Shown piece by piece: positions 11,840-22,889 of a stretch of 64,000 nucleotides of DNA (within the stretch, counting starts at the first letter, position 1; each line of letters starts with the position of its first letter). A program made the position numbers and the translations under genes. A model generated the notes under the pieces. The model had not been told where the DNA came from and did no database searches. It saw nothing but the letters and a program-made list of their open reading frames with translations. Location of the stretch: positions 20,001 to 84,000 of the forward strand of contig JAXCGZ010015124.1 of the NCBI GenBank assembly GCA_037179515.1, written 5' to 3'. This DNA is from Halocaridina rubra (Eukaryota; Arthropoda; Malacostraca; Decapoda; Atyidae).

Positions 11840-13290
11840 TTATTCCGTTTCATGTGCTCTTTCTCCTTCTGGAACTAGGAAATTCTCTAACATTGTATCA
11901 ATGAGAACATCACAGTCCTCTTCATCAATGTTTATGTCAGAGTTTGAAAAGGACAACCCCTCGCATATAACACATATCTCAGAGTATTTTGATCCTGTCC
12001 TTCTACAGCTGCAAGTGATTGTTGTGCACCCTTTGAAGCATTTGCACGATATAATGATGAGCAACTCTGAAGGAGCAGCTTCTTTGTCTGTCATGATTAG
12101 GGCCAGTCCTTTCGCAGGCATAGTCCATCCCCAGTGTGTAGGTGGCACATCATTTCCCAGCCACTTTTGAAATTGATAATAGGTACATTATGAATGAAAT
12201 CGAGCAGCAGCATCAGTAGGAGGCAAGGAAGCCAAAGAATAATTACTTTTACTCAGTGATTTATCAAAGCATTGATATTTAAAGTCACAAAAGGATTCAC
12301 TTTCATTATTCCCATACAACTGAAGAATGAGAGCCATTCCTGCTTCAGCAATCTTTGCAGGTTCAGCTGATGGTTCCTTAAACATGGCAATAATTTTTTA
12401 AGATCTTCATGCTTCTCCAGCAGGTATATGAACTTCGGTTTCCCTTGTCTGTGAAAAGCAGAAATAATATTAATCTCACTAAATGCATGCAAGAAAAGGA
12501 TGTTGTCCTCGATGACTGATCTATATTTCATGGAGACTGGTGCATACAGTTTGTTTTCTGTATTTCCTTTGCCTTGTTTTAAGAATTTTATGTTTCTGTT
12601 TGATCCAGCCAAAGCTGTCAGAATCACAAAAATGTCTACATCTTCTCCTACTATTGTTACTGATTCAGTCTTGGTGGATTCTTCAATAGCAGTATTAACA
12701 ATTAGTGTGTCTGCATCTTTAGTAGCTTCTTTTAAAGTGCATCCCTCCATGATCAGCTTAGCGATGAGCATTGTGATGAGCCTACTCTTATTTTTCTCAT
12801 TTGAAAGAAATTCACTTTGACTTGTTGTTTCTGGCATAGTTCCATCAAACATGGTGTCTCCGGTAGAACAAAGCACTCAACGAGCACGTTCAGCACATTT
12901 TGTACTTTTTCTTCTAGATTTTCTGGATACCCATCGAAGACAATGACAACATTTTTTTTGTAGGGCTTCTTTACATATTCAGCATACCTGTTCAAGATTG
13001 TTGAAAAGATCTCTCCCTGATGCCAAACAACTAGATGAATAAGAAATCCTCCATCAACTACATAAACTGTATTTCCATCAATTCCTCTGTCACTAAGAGG
13101 TGAAAATACTCCATACAGCATGGATTTTTTATATAACACATTCCTGGTTCATCAAAGAGTGACATGGGAAGTGGAGATAGTTCATACTCAAAGTTCTGTT
13201 TAAGTTGTTCTTGTGATTTCTTGGTTAATGAAATTCTTCTAAATAACATTTCAGGATCAACTGGACATGCAACATCTCTCATTCTTACTC
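11840..13290 (-). pseudogene. XPG/FEN1-like (PIN superfamily) nuclease of the transposon, frameshifted
   Basis: On the minus strand the pieces read in order: an N-terminal DPEMLFRRISLTKKSQEQL and YELSPLPMSLFDEPG (13282-13140), then VYVVDGGFLIHLVVW and VVIVFDGYPENLEEK (13080-12920), then MPETTSQSEFLSNEKNKSRL, GCTLKEATKDADTLIV and VTIVGEDVDIFVILTALAG (12840-12610), then ILFLHAFSEINIISAFHRQG, and finally LASLPPTDAAARFHS and a Cys-rich tail near 11900-12050 (ISCKCFKGCTTITCSCRR). The acidic clusters VDGG, FDGY, DADTL and GEDVD sit where PIN/FEN nucleases bind metal. At least three frame changes occur, one at an A run near 13125-13130. Two tail positions expected to be Cys are Tyr and Ser here. Its family also occurs as many copies in other arthropod genomes, from memory. 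The role in transposition is inferred from the Academ superfamily. Confidence 0.7.
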
Positions 13291-13812
13291 CTCCACATGG
13301 TCCACAGTTTCACACACACTTAGGCATGAAGAAAATCAATATTCGGTACTAGGCTCCTTAAAGACGTTGTAGATTCTGGGAAGGTTTGCCATCTTGTTTG
13401 AAAAGCTTCAGCTCTTCTTTTTTTGGTATACACTTTTCTACATTTTTAATCCACTGTCAATTTTTCCCATCCTTTTAGCTGAGAATGTTTTCCATCTTTC
13501 AATTTACTGTTGTAGTCTATCCGTGTTTTCACACTTTTCTCTTTCACTCCACGAGTCACTCCCTCAGAAACATTCCCTTCACAAATGAAACATTTCCCTG
13601 ATGATGACATTTTTTCCACAAAATAAGAAGTAATGGTTCTTTAACTGTCCATATTCATACACCCTGAAACAAAATGAAAAACTACAATCGATGTAAGAGT
13701 GTAAAACATCCTTCAATAAAGCATACGAGATAATTTTCCATGTCATATTACGTAACTGTGGGTATGACTCAAAAACATGCAAACATTCTCGCACCTCTAC
13801 GTCAAAACTGCG

Positions 13813-14097
13813 CACCGCACTAGAAAAATGTATGAAGCATTTTTTGTAGTAAATTGCAATTAAATTATTTTATATATAGACAAGTTTTCCTCTAAAGTGA
13901 TTTTTAAGTGAGATAATTGCAAAAATTTATATTTTGGCGTAAGAGGAGTGCAAAATTCATGTTATTAAGTACCCTATTACGTAGACAATAAAAATTATTG
14001 CAGTTTTCCATGATTTTTTTTCCTTATTCAAACCTCTATCGACTGGCCTAGTCCATGATTTTTTTTTTCCTTATTCAAACCCCTATCGACTGGCCTA
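13813..14097 (-). repeat. Right terminal inverted repeat, with duplicated terminus
   Basis: The reverse complement reads TAGGCCAGTCGATAGAGGTT and continues parallel to the left arm. The outermost 45-47 bp occur twice in tandem (14006-14050 and 14051-14097), both ending CTATCGACTGGCCTA. Confidence 0.85.
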
Positions 14098-14446
14098 CTA
14101 GGAGCAGTCACGTTTCACTTGCCGCTTAATAAAGTTGAGTTCCTCTATCGCGAGTACCATTCATCCACATCCACCAATCACTCTTTGAATTTGTATTAAA
14201 ACAGGATTTATCCCTTGTATGTAGTTGATCGTGATGCACTCGTGTACTGTTCTAGTTTTCTGGTAAATCAGTGGAATATATGTAGGTGTTTTGGCAATTA
14301 TTTACCCCCATGCCCTCTAACAAGTTTAATGAAATACAACTCGTGCCTGAAAAAAATATTAAAATAAAAATTTTAAAATATATCAACTCGTTTGGTTACT
14401 AGAGGTGATCTTGCTTAAGTAATCGAACCAAACCTAAACATTGGTA
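14098..14446. other. Intergenic sequence, no gene recognised
   Basis: Ordinary AT-rich sequence between the Academ-like element and a foldback repeat. Confidence 0.5.
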
Positions 14447-14448
14447 CT

Positions 14449-14728
14449 TTTTCACAATTGCGTCAATGTCAGTCTGGAGGCGAACATTTTTTTTTTTTTT
14501 TAATAAATATGAATTTGAAAACCTTCGGGAAATTTATGCTAACCTAACCTAAAAAAAAAAAAAACAGGAAAAATGTCGTAAAGTACATTTTGTTAGATTT
14601 GGTTAGCTTAGGTTGGCATATTTTCAGACGGTTTTCAAGGTTATATTCATTCAAAACACCTCAAAAACTTTTCGCAAAACATTATTACTTTTACCTCCAA
14701 GATTAAACTGGCGCAGTTGTAAAAAATT
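14449..14728. repeat. Foldback (MITE-like) inverted repeat
   Basis: The left arm TTTTTCACAATTGCGTCAAT ... GAATTTGAAAACCTTCGGGA ... GCTAACCTAACC pairs with the right arm, whose reverse complement reads TTTTTTACAACTGCGCCAGT ... CTTGAAAACCGTCTGAAAAT ... CAACCTAAGCTAACC. The arms are about 120 bp with mismatches, around an A-rich centre near 14552-14575. There is no coding capacity. It is probably a non-autonomous DNA element. Confidence 0.65.
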
Positions 14729-14729
14729 A

Positions 14730-15439
14730 TCTTAAATCATTCACTACCAATTTCATAAGATTTTTTCTTTAATTCATATTGTATGGTGAAATATACATTT
14801 ACCCATGGCCAATATGTTGAAGGTAGGACAATTTCTCTTTAGGTAAACTGCTCGCTAGGACAGCTGCCCCAACATAAACCTAACTTAACCAAGTTTGAAA
14901 TAATATGTTCTCATTGTACTTCTTTTCATTCATTTATTTTTAATTACATAATATATAGTATTATACTTTAATGGTATCAAGGCGCAATTATCCGCCTTTG
15001 CATCATGAGTTATGGACTGCTGTATTAGGGTTATTGTCCTTGGAGCAATTGGTCTAAAGGTCAATTGTCCGAAGGGGTAATTGCCCATACCCATGCTTGA
15101 AGTACCCAATTTGTAAATAAATATACCACGATACACAGATTACAGTCTTATGAATACTCCCAGATAATAGTGAGCTTCTAGGTTTTACCCTTAGGATAGT
15201 AACTTTAGCGGATTTTCCATTTCGAAAAATATTCTGGTATATATTAAATTGATAATTGACAAAATATACACCATGTTTCTTGTTTGAGGTGACCTAACCT
15301 AACCAAACTTTATTATGACTAATGCTATTTATATATTATGTTGAACACTTACCTCGTAATAATTGTTTCTTTTATACACTATATTTCTGAACACCTTCCT
15401 CATAATAAATGTTCCTTTTATACGCCTTTTATAGTTGTA
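14730..15439. other. Intergenic sequence, no gene recognised
   Basis: AT-rich; contains isolated CCTAACCTAA words (near 15293) but no gene-like frame. Confidence 0.5.
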
Positions 15440-15990
15440 TCTAGTAATGAATACTAGGAGAAGGATACATGAAAATGTAATTGCTCCATCAGCATTGTAT
15501 GAAGCAGAGACTTGGAAAGAGAGAGAGGATGAGAAGGACAAGTTAAAGGTAATGGCGATGAGGTGTTTGAGAAGTATGATAGGTGTATTTAAGAAAGATA
15601 GTGAGAAATGAGGTGAGATATAGAACAGGTGTTGAGTGAAGGCTATTGAATATGTTAGAACAGATAGTGTTGAGATGGTTTGAACATATGGAAAGAACTA
15701 ATTATGAACAACCAGGAAAAAGAATGCAGAAAGCAGACGTACTTGAGTAAGGCTAAAAGGAAGCCTAAAATGAGATGGATGGATGGGGTGAAAAGAGCAC
15801 TGGATGCATGTGGTATATTATTATATCAGGGAAGAGATATTGCAAGAGATATGAATGAGTAGGGAAAGATTGTGCATAGTTATCATGGGCCAAAGGGATT
15901 TCTCGCCCTTGCTAGTACAGTAAAATAGGAAGGGTGATTGAGGGGGGGAGACGACATGAGATAAAGCAGTGAGGGTAAACCACCCACAGC
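15440..15990 (+). mobile_element. LINE reverse transcriptase C-terminal fragment
   Basis: A plus-strand frame at about 15480-15610 reads IAPSALYEAETWKERE and LKVMAMRCLRSMIGVFKKD, the LYGSETW / MRCLR-type segment found after the RT domain of many LINE ORF2 proteins. Downstream, in another frame, VLRWFEHMERTNYEQPGKR (about 15670) and KMRWMDGVKRALDACG (about 15770) match the usual RWFGHV.R and RW.DGVK..L end. Two frameshifts and several stops are present. Only this end survives. The clade is not determined, but it differs from the CR1-like copies in this window. Confidence 0.7.
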
Positions 15991-17230
15991 TGCCTGACGT
16001 AACAGCAGAAGATCCTTGCAAACTTCCCCTGTGGATGACTCAAGCAGGGTGGTAGGAGGGGGATTGTGTCAGCCCTTTATCCCCAAGGAGCTAAGGGTAT
16101 GTCCGGTCAATTCATCGGCAGCAAGTCACTGACATTTCACCTACATGCAATTCACCAATTAACATATTCACTGTTGGTTAAATATTAGAAATTTACAAAT
16201 TCTGTAATGAGGATTAAAAAAGATTGTGCTTTCTGACCAATTGTATTTAAAATCACTCAAAATTTGTACAAACAATGCACCGATTAAGATAGTCAATGGT
16301 AATTAAGCACAAACTGTTGACATATTAGAGAAGACCCTAAATTAATCGATGCATGGAAAATAGCGCAATATTTCGAGTGCTTGAGGAGTCCATTTAGAAC
16401 CCAAAATCTAGCGTTATTTGCCATGTGTTGTTTCCATGATAGTCTTCCTTACTATATTCCCTGATGGTCAAAAATAAATATTTTTAGTTTCTTTAACCTG
16501 GAAAATAATAATAATAGTTTGCAGTGACTTATCGGGTAACCAATGGAAGTGAGGTGTTTTGGGCCAATCCATGCAGTGTACTGGTAAAGTAAAAGAGGCA
16601 TCAATTTAAACGTTTCAGCTGTGTCTGAGTGACTGTGCTGTATCAAAGGTTGAAGATTTTACTTGACCAAAGAAATTGTGATTCTATTTTCTTCACATCC
16701 TCAGTTATAATACCTTTTTGATGAGATGGCAGAATAGGACTTTCATTTCTCTTATATCTACTGTTTCGTATTGTTTATTTCATGCAGTCCATACTTTGGA
16801 GTTTTCTAATTGCTTATTGGCTGCATCCTGCAAAAACATCAATTAATATGGATTGAGGAAACTCAGCTGTATTTGTACCTGTTTTTGTTTTTAGGATGGG
16901 ATAGGACAGGAGGGGAAAAAAAGGGAGGGGACCAAGGATACTAGGGAATTGGGGGTAAAAGCACGAAAATTAAATAAAGTAAGAGAGAAAAAAGAGAGGG
17001 GCAGACCCTCGTGCTAAGTTTTAATCTAAGAAAATCAAAAATTTGTAACACTTCAATACTCGTTGCATCATCCGTGTAATTAAAGTTGTCTGAATGATTC
17101 ATTACTTTAGTGTCACTGAGATCATTCACACACCGCACTTTGTATTTTAATACTTTTCACTCCTCCCATGCCCATTCACTACTGCAGCGTCATTAAATGA
17201 GACCATTTTCCTGCGGCACTTAAGTCTTCT
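15991..17230. other. Intergenic sequence, no gene recognised
   Basis: No convincing gene or mobile-element protein was seen. Purine-rich stretch at 16905-17010. Confidence 0.45.
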
Positions 17231-17231
17231 T

Positions 17232-17427
17232 GGTGTTACTTAAGCATGCAATCTACCTCATTATCTGTTGTAACTTAACAGAATTACCTTAGATTAGCTT
17301 GATTTGTTCAGGATAGGGTACAACAGCGTCCTGACCTAAGCAAACTAATCTAACCTAACCTTGTTAGATTAGGTTAGGGTAAACATACTGCAGATAGTGA
17401 GGTAGACAACATGATTAAGTAGCACCG
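17232..17427. repeat. Foldback (MITE-like) inverted repeat
   Basis: The left arm GGTGTTACTTAAGCATG...TCTACCTCATTATCTG pairs with the right end, whose reverse complement is CGGTGCTACTTAATCATG...TCTACCTCACTATCTG. Inside lie complementary TTAGATTAG / CTAATCTAA words. Total about 195 bp without coding capacity. Confidence 0.7.
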
Positions 17428-17942
17428 TTTTTTTTTTCTCTCTCTCTTTTTCGTACACTTTTCACTCTTCCAATTCCCTGTCACTTCATTTTAATTTCCT
17501 ATAATTACAAATTACCATTTAAGTTGGTGTTTTGTTTTGTTTTCTTTTTCTGATTTAATATTTTGAAAAGCAATTTAAAGGTAAATATGAATATAAATAC
17601 TTTTATATTCAAAATCCAAATGATAAAATCCCAACTCTGAATTGCAGTTTAGAATTATCTTAAAAAGTATGCACTACGCATAAAACTAAGCCTGCATGAA
17701 AATGAATAGAGGGTTTAATGCAGAAATTTCAACTATTTAGTGTAGTAAAGTCATTTAGCCGTGTAAGTCAGTCTTGAATCCTCTATAATAAGAGAAGTAA
17801 GAATCGTTTCTCAATATTTATTTACAGTCTAGACCACCAGAAATGGAAAACTTACTGATTCAGTGTTTTTCATCTCTGATCTTTTAAGGTGATAAAGGTC
17901 ATTTAAGGTTTTAGGGGATGTGCTTAATTCGGATAATAATTG
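17428..17942. other. Intergenic sequence, no gene recognised
   Basis: AT-rich DNA with pyrimidine runs; no gene-like frame. Confidence 0.5.
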
Positions 17943-18091
17943 GACTTCACGAAACCAGGTCAGAGAGAACCTCCTCTACCGTTTTGTTATTTATTCAGTG
18001 AGTTGAAGTCTAAAAGAGAACAAGCAAATTTATCTTAGCAGAACTCACAACATTATCAACAATAATGATGAAGAGAGCATTAACATGCTGA
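17943..18091 (-). repeat. Candidate 3' LTR remnant of the BEL/Pao element
   Basis: It aligns to 22737-22889 with roughly four matches in five: GGACT.CA.G.AACCAGG at the left edge and GCATTAACATGC at the right edge. Beyond these limits the two copies diverge. Confidence 0.6.
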
Positions 18092-18390
18092 AAAGCAGTG
18101 AATTTTCTGTAATGGTAATCAGCTACAACATCAAGGCCCTTACGACAGCTCCTGATCAATGATTTAGCAACACTATTCATATGAGAGGTATGAGGTGTGT
18201 TAAATTTCCATTCAAATTTCGTTCCAAACTTTGAAAAATTTATCCTTAATTTTCATTTCATCTTATGATCTTCTCCACTTTCCTAGTTTTTCTTGAGCAC
18301 CAACAAAATTGAGACCCCTTTCAATCAGAGACAGGGTAGGACGAATGACACGAGCACAAACAAATCTTCTCTATGCATTAAGAAAAGTCT

Positions 18391-19400
18391 TTAAAGACAA
18401 GGAATCACCAAGCTCCATGGAATAGTGGTGCGGTTCACTATCATAATGCTTCCTTCAGTGTTAGTGTTATGGGTTAACTTTATAGTAATAGGTCCAAAGA
18501 AATCTAGTGCAACATTACTAAACGGTGGAGTCCAAGGGTGTTCTCTAAAACTGGGAGGTTCTCCCATCTGCTGACTCAACAGACGTCTACAGCTAGATCT
18601 GCAAAAGTAACACTTAAATGCAATCTCTTTAAATAATTTGGTTCCTTCAAGCATTTAGGTCCCATGTTTATAACCAGTAGCAAGTGTATCTACAAATGAA
18701 GAATCGCTCATCAGTAACACCGGATACTTATGTTCTTCTTAGATGTGAAGTTTCTGTAGTGTGCCTTTGGCCTTCAAAAGACCAGTTCCATCTGGTTTTG
18801 GATCTAACTTGTTCATCCGCTTAAAATTAGTGTTGCCAAGTCACGAAAATTTTTCTGGTACGAAGGAAAGTGCTAGTTCTTCTTTTCATAGTTCTGAAGG
18901 AGACAAGGGCAGCTGGCATTCTTGTTGCCCTTGTTGGACAAGGAATTAGCGGCAATAAGCAGCTATGTATGTAAGTCGATTCCAATCTGAAGAAAGTGCT
19001 GTAAACCTTGCTTCAAATGACTCTTCAGCTTGAATCTGACATTACTGATTCTCCTGAGGGATTCTTTGTTGTATTCTTTGGCTATACAGCGTTCATGGCA
19101 GAATCATAAGTTGGCTCTTGGCAAGGCCAATGCTTTGAACTATCTTGAAGGGGGGCAGGTCCTTGAATCCATTCTTGAAGTTTACAGGGTTGCAAAGGTG
19201 TGGTGAGGGCATCTGCTGGATTCAGCTTTGATGGGATATAATTGAACTCGTCTGCAATCCTGGAAGAGCATCTTAAATCTTTTGAGCCCTAGCATACACA
19301 AATAGCTTAAAGGTATGAGCTGGAGAAGGACCCATGACATTTGAGCACTAACATTGCCAACAGTTTTCAAAACCAGTAACGCAATCCTTGCCACAAGGAC
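18391..19400 (-). pseudogene. BEL/Pao pol: RNase H end and integrase fragments
   Basis: The minus strand at about 19390-19150 includes, in one frame, LNPADALTTPLQPCKLQ, the NPAD.LT motif that follows RNase H in BEL/Pao pol. Further along, 18660-18391 reads CYFCRSSCRRLLSQQMGEPP and then PPFSNVALDFFGPITIKL, the zinc-finger-to-core junction of a Pao-type integrase with its first catalytic Asp in the DFFGP context. The frame is broken repeatedly between these blocks, and the rest of the core triad is not readable. Confidence 0.7.
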
Positions 19401-19673
19401 AGTGGCAATAAGCTCAAGTCTAGAAATGAAACAGTTTTAGTGTAGCAGTAAGGGCCTTTGCAATAGCAAACGTTGAGTCTTTAGCATGGAAGTGTCACAT
19501 CTCATCCAGATCACTGACCCAAGGCAGTGCTACTCATTTCACTGAATCCATGAAGTTGAGGGTCTCCAATCGATCCATTTAGTCCCAGTCTTCAGGGCAG
19601 TGAATATTTATCATTTAAACACCATCCCTTATACTTTTCAGCTGAATTCCAGTAAATGCATATCTTTGTTCTC

Positions 19674-20118
19674 TTAGGGGGGATATGATTGAAGTGTATA
19701 AATGGTTTAAAGGGATTAACAAGGGAGATATTAATAAAGTTTTAAAAATTCATGATCAAACCAGAACTCGTAATAATGGATTTAAGCTTGATAAATTTAG
19801 GTTCAGAAGGGAAATTGGTAAAAATTGGTTTGGTAATAGAGTAGCTGATGCATGGAACAAGCTTCCTAGTAGGATAGTAAATGCCAATACCTTAGACACC
19901 TTCAAATGTAGATTAGATAGACATATGACAGAGGTAGGGTGGGTATGAATAGGTTAGTGCTTATTAGAAAAATCATAAAAAGAAAAACAGAATAAATAAG
20001 TAGAGTAGAATAGAATAGGTTAGACATGCTGAAAATACAATTCAAAAATGGAGCTGCCTCGTGTGTGCCAGTAGGCATGTTGCAGTGTCCTCTATTCTTA
20101 TGTTCTTATGTTCTTATG
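19674..20118 (+). mobile_element. 5'-truncated CR1-like LINE tail nested in the BEL/Pao element
   Basis: An open frame of 87 codons at 19685-19948 reads MIEVYKWFKGINKGDINKVL and then NWFGNRVADAWNKLPSRIVN, the ORF2 C-terminal end of CR1-like LINEs (compare MVTVFKFLHGYDRVDRDRYF in the copies at 42-45 kb). The 3' untranslated part ends with three TTCTTATG units (20095-20118), an 8-bp tail repeat like those known from CR1 elements. It is in plus orientation, opposite to its BEL/Pao host. Confidence 0.8.
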
Positions 20119-20843
20119 TGACTGATACACTGAATGGTGTTGCAGATACCAGCCCTCATCCCTGCACTCATTTGGGAGTAATTCACAAACAAATAGTTTC
20201 TTTATCTCATTGTTGTAATCTTCCAAAGGTCCCTTTTTGATAAGTCGCTTTTATTGAGTTAACATGCACATCTCTGCTTGAATTCTATTACACTCCAATG
20301 CCACATGGGACCCTAGCTTACGTGGCATCTATACAGACATGCAGCCTTCCTCATTTAAACAAAGTTTCTCTCAGTAGTGTTTATAGCTGAGATTCGGCAA
20401 TTTCACTGTTTAAATATACACACAGCGTAGTTGGCTTAACCCTAACTACATCGGCTGTATAGAGCTCTTGAAGATCATCCATGTGATTCAAGAACTGGAT
20501 CCTGGCTGTAAAATGTAACTTGAGCTTTGGAATGTTTCCTCCAAAAATGGTCCATCCTTAAGTACCTCTAATAACAACTGGAGGTAGCTCTGTGTTAACT
20601 GATGCCTTTACAGTTTCAAATGGCATTGAAAGATTTTGATATCATATGTTATCAGAATATAATTTTGTTTTGTAGATAATGATCCTTTGGCTACAGCAAG
20701 ATGAGGATATTCATCAATCATATCTTCACCCATAGAAGGGCTATTGTGAGCTGGCTTTCTGATTTCAACTGCCACCAACTCATAGACAGTATTTCCATGT
20801 ACTGGTCAAACTCGAACTGTATACCTGGCACTAGCTTTCTTTA

Positions 20844-21251
20844 CTATATCCCCACAAACAACACCATAGGTAACATAAATGGATCTCCTGATGAGTCAAG
20901 TCCCTTCATTGTGGACAATTTCACTAATGTTGTATCAGCATCTGTTTCAAAGAAGGCCACAACTTTATGCCAGTTACCATTTGCATCTTGCATTTTTATG
21001 TAGGTTGTTGGTGAGTAATGATGGTGAAGAGCTCCTAGGGACATTGAATAAAAATTCCCTGGCAGCCCTACTGTAGAATCAGGACCTGGAGCTCCTGTCT
21101 GAGTGGAATTAGTATCCCATCCAGAAGCCACCGATGTAACACCTCCCACCTGGTTGGCACAATATCCTAGGTGACTCTCTGCTGAGACTGTTGATATAAA
21201 TGCACCAGGAATCTTACATCTAGCAGCAACATCTGGAGGACAGGCCACCAT
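20844..21251 (-). pseudogene. BEL/Pao protease-like segment, active site altered
   Basis: A 135-codon minus-strand frame ends its central part with VVAFFETDADTTLVKLSTMK. In BEL/Pao aspartic proteases the equivalent place carries a D-(S/T)-G triad followed by a hydrophobic strand; here the triad reads ETD, so catalysis would be lost. The flanking Q-D-A-N-G segment and the Gly/Ser-rich stretch before it show no other recognisable domain. It lies between the knuckle-containing gag end and the pol fragments, as expected for a protease. Confidence 0.6.
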
Positions 21252-21361
21252 GGGATGATGGAAAAGTTGACAGGTTTCACAACGTTTCTAATCGTGGTGA
21301 GAGCACCTGACTGCTTAGTGATTTACCCTGAAGCAGAATATATATCCCTTGGTATGCTGAA

Positions 21362-22712
21362 TCATGATTTTCTTTCTTCAGTGCTTTTAGAGACAAAATC
21401 TGGACACCTTATAACAAGATGACTGAGCTGTCCTGGGCAAAATGGGTATGGATGCATGTCATTTGAAGATGTGTGAGCAGCTTCATAGGCAAGGTTGGAA
21501 GTGAAATACTGAATTGATGGAAAAGAAATTATAGACACACTATCTCCTTCAAAACTCAGACCAAAAATAGGATGTGCTCCTATCCTGGAAGAAGTATCGC
21601 AGAGAGTACAGGGTTGTTCATTATGCTCCCTAGCTTCTGTTTCTTTCCAGAGGAACTTTATCAAGCCAGTTATAGACTGTCGATCATCTTTTTGTCGCTT
21701 GTACTTGAAATGCAAATCAGGGTCAGTTTTTCATCTTGCAATTTCATTTGCCATGTATGACTTCATTTCTCGTTCTGAGCTCTCGCATTTGTCTTGCAAA
21801 GTCAGTGAGCCCATCCAAGAAAGATCTCATTTTCCTAGCTATTATTGACGTTATAGGTATAAGGGACTCGAGTTCAAGAAGGACATCTCTTATGAGAGCG
21901 GATGTTGGGACCATTTCATGAAAACATACCCAAGCTCTATTCTCGCCCTCAACATAACTACAGTCAGCTTTAATCTCTTGTACTGTTTTTGGTAATGCTC
22001 CACTATTCAAAAGTATGATGAGCTTCTCCTTATCTCCTGTAACACTCATAGATTCAAAGTGTTGATGTATATGAATTTTCCATGACTTAAAATATCTGGC
22101 AGTCCCATCCCAATGTGGACCTGAAAGTTTAGGCATCTTAATAGTCGGTCTTGAATCATTAATAACCTGTGTTTTATCCAGTCTCTTTGTAGCCTTATCA
22201 GTGAGTTTCAGTATCTCCTCTTCCTTGGAGGGAGTTTCTTTCTGGGGAATTTTTTGCATATGCAGCAGCTGAGCACCAAACTAACTGCTCTGTATGAAGT
22301 AAAGACACATGGGTGGCATTCAAATCAAGCTCCTTCATCTGCACTTCAATATTCTTTACCCACTTAGTCATTTCACCATTGTTTGAGCAGGTTAAATCAT
22401 TCTTATTGAGATACACTTCCATCTGACTCAAGATATCGTGAACACTTCCGATCTGACCCATTGTTGTTGTTGTTGTTGTTTGAGGTTAAAGCCAACCTTG
22501 TGTTGGCACGGGCCCTTGTTCAAAGAACGGCCCGTAGGCGACCCATTGTCATTTCAAGCTTGCGCTTTACTTCAGAATCAGTGAACCAGCTTTTGTCTAG
22601 CTGCTTCAGTCCACTGAATACTAGCGTCAGTTGGGCCCTGACATACAAGCTATTTTTCTTGAGTCTGTCATACTCCTTTGGCTTGGTGTCTTCCATGGCT
22701 GGCAATGTTTGA
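21362..22712 (-). pseudogene. BEL/Pao gag fragments
   Basis: Three minus-strand frames follow one another. At 22461-22198 and 22259-21744 lies a gag-like protein with a Lys/Glu-rich helical start and MPKLSGPHWDGTARYFKSWK, the L.LP.F.G....W..F motif of Pao gag. It continues with KEKLIILLNSGALPKTVQEI and LRDVLLELE-like helices. At 21715-21362 a Cys/His knuckle-like CPGQLSHLVIRCPDF ends the gag portion. Frames are offset relative to each other by indels, so no full gag can be made. No nucleic-acid-binding or capsid function can be claimed beyond family membership. Confidence 0.65.
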
Positions 22713-22736
22713 CCATTTCACTAAGTTGGGCAATGA

Positions 22737-22889
22737 CCGGACTACATGGAACCAGGCCAAAGATAACCACCTCTACTGTTTTCTTAGTTATTCAGCGAGT
22801 TTGTGAAGTCTTAAAGAGAACAAATACAATACCTTAGTAAAGTGAACTCACAACATTGGTAACAATAATGAGGAAGATGGCATTAACAT
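22737..22889 (-). repeat. Candidate 5' LTR remnant (U5 side) of the BEL/Pao element
   Basis: The direct-repeat partner of 17943-18091. The LTR may extend further right, but with no second copy for comparison its outer edge cannot be placed. Confidence 0.55.

Larger units (their letters stand above)
11140..14097 (-). mobile_element. Academ-like DNA transposon with long TIRs and XPG-like nuclease gene
   Basis: The two ends are inverted copies of each other over about 280 bp: 11140-11422 on the left and 13813-14050 (repeated terminus to 14097) on the right. Both begin TAGGCCA.TC.A.AGAGGTT and run through TTACGCC and TTTCTAGTGCGGTG. The 3 bp CTA flank both outer edges (11137-11139 and 14098-14100), a candidate target duplication. 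Between them the minus strand carries one broken gene for a PIN/FEN1-like protein with a Cys-rich tail. Academ elements are known for XPG nuclease domains, a Cys-rich finger and 3-4 bp duplications, so the match is good but was not confirmed by a search. The coding part is frameshifted, so this copy cannot be autonomous. Confidence 0.75.
17943..22889 (-). mobile_element. BEL/Pao LTR retrotransposon, decayed, minus strand
   Basis: Reading the minus strand from right to left, gag, a Cys/His knuckle, a protease-like segment, reverse transcriptase/RNase H fragments and integrase fragments occur in the BEL/Pao order. A segment of about 150 bp is shared by the two ends (17943-18091 and 22737-22889: GTTATT(T)ATTCAG.GAGTT, AACTCACAACATT, CATTAACATGC) in direct orientation, consistent with LTR remnants. 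A 5'-truncated LINE is nested at 19674-20118. Stops and frameshifts throughout show that the copy is dead. The left LTR remnant directly adjoins the end of pol, so a deletion probably removed the U3 part. Confidence 0.75.

Noticed and set aside
15291..15304. CCTAACC words as interstitial telomere repeats (TTAGG)n
   Set aside because: Only two or three units at 14540, 15293 and 17345-17375, mostly inside foldback arms; too short for telomeric tracts.
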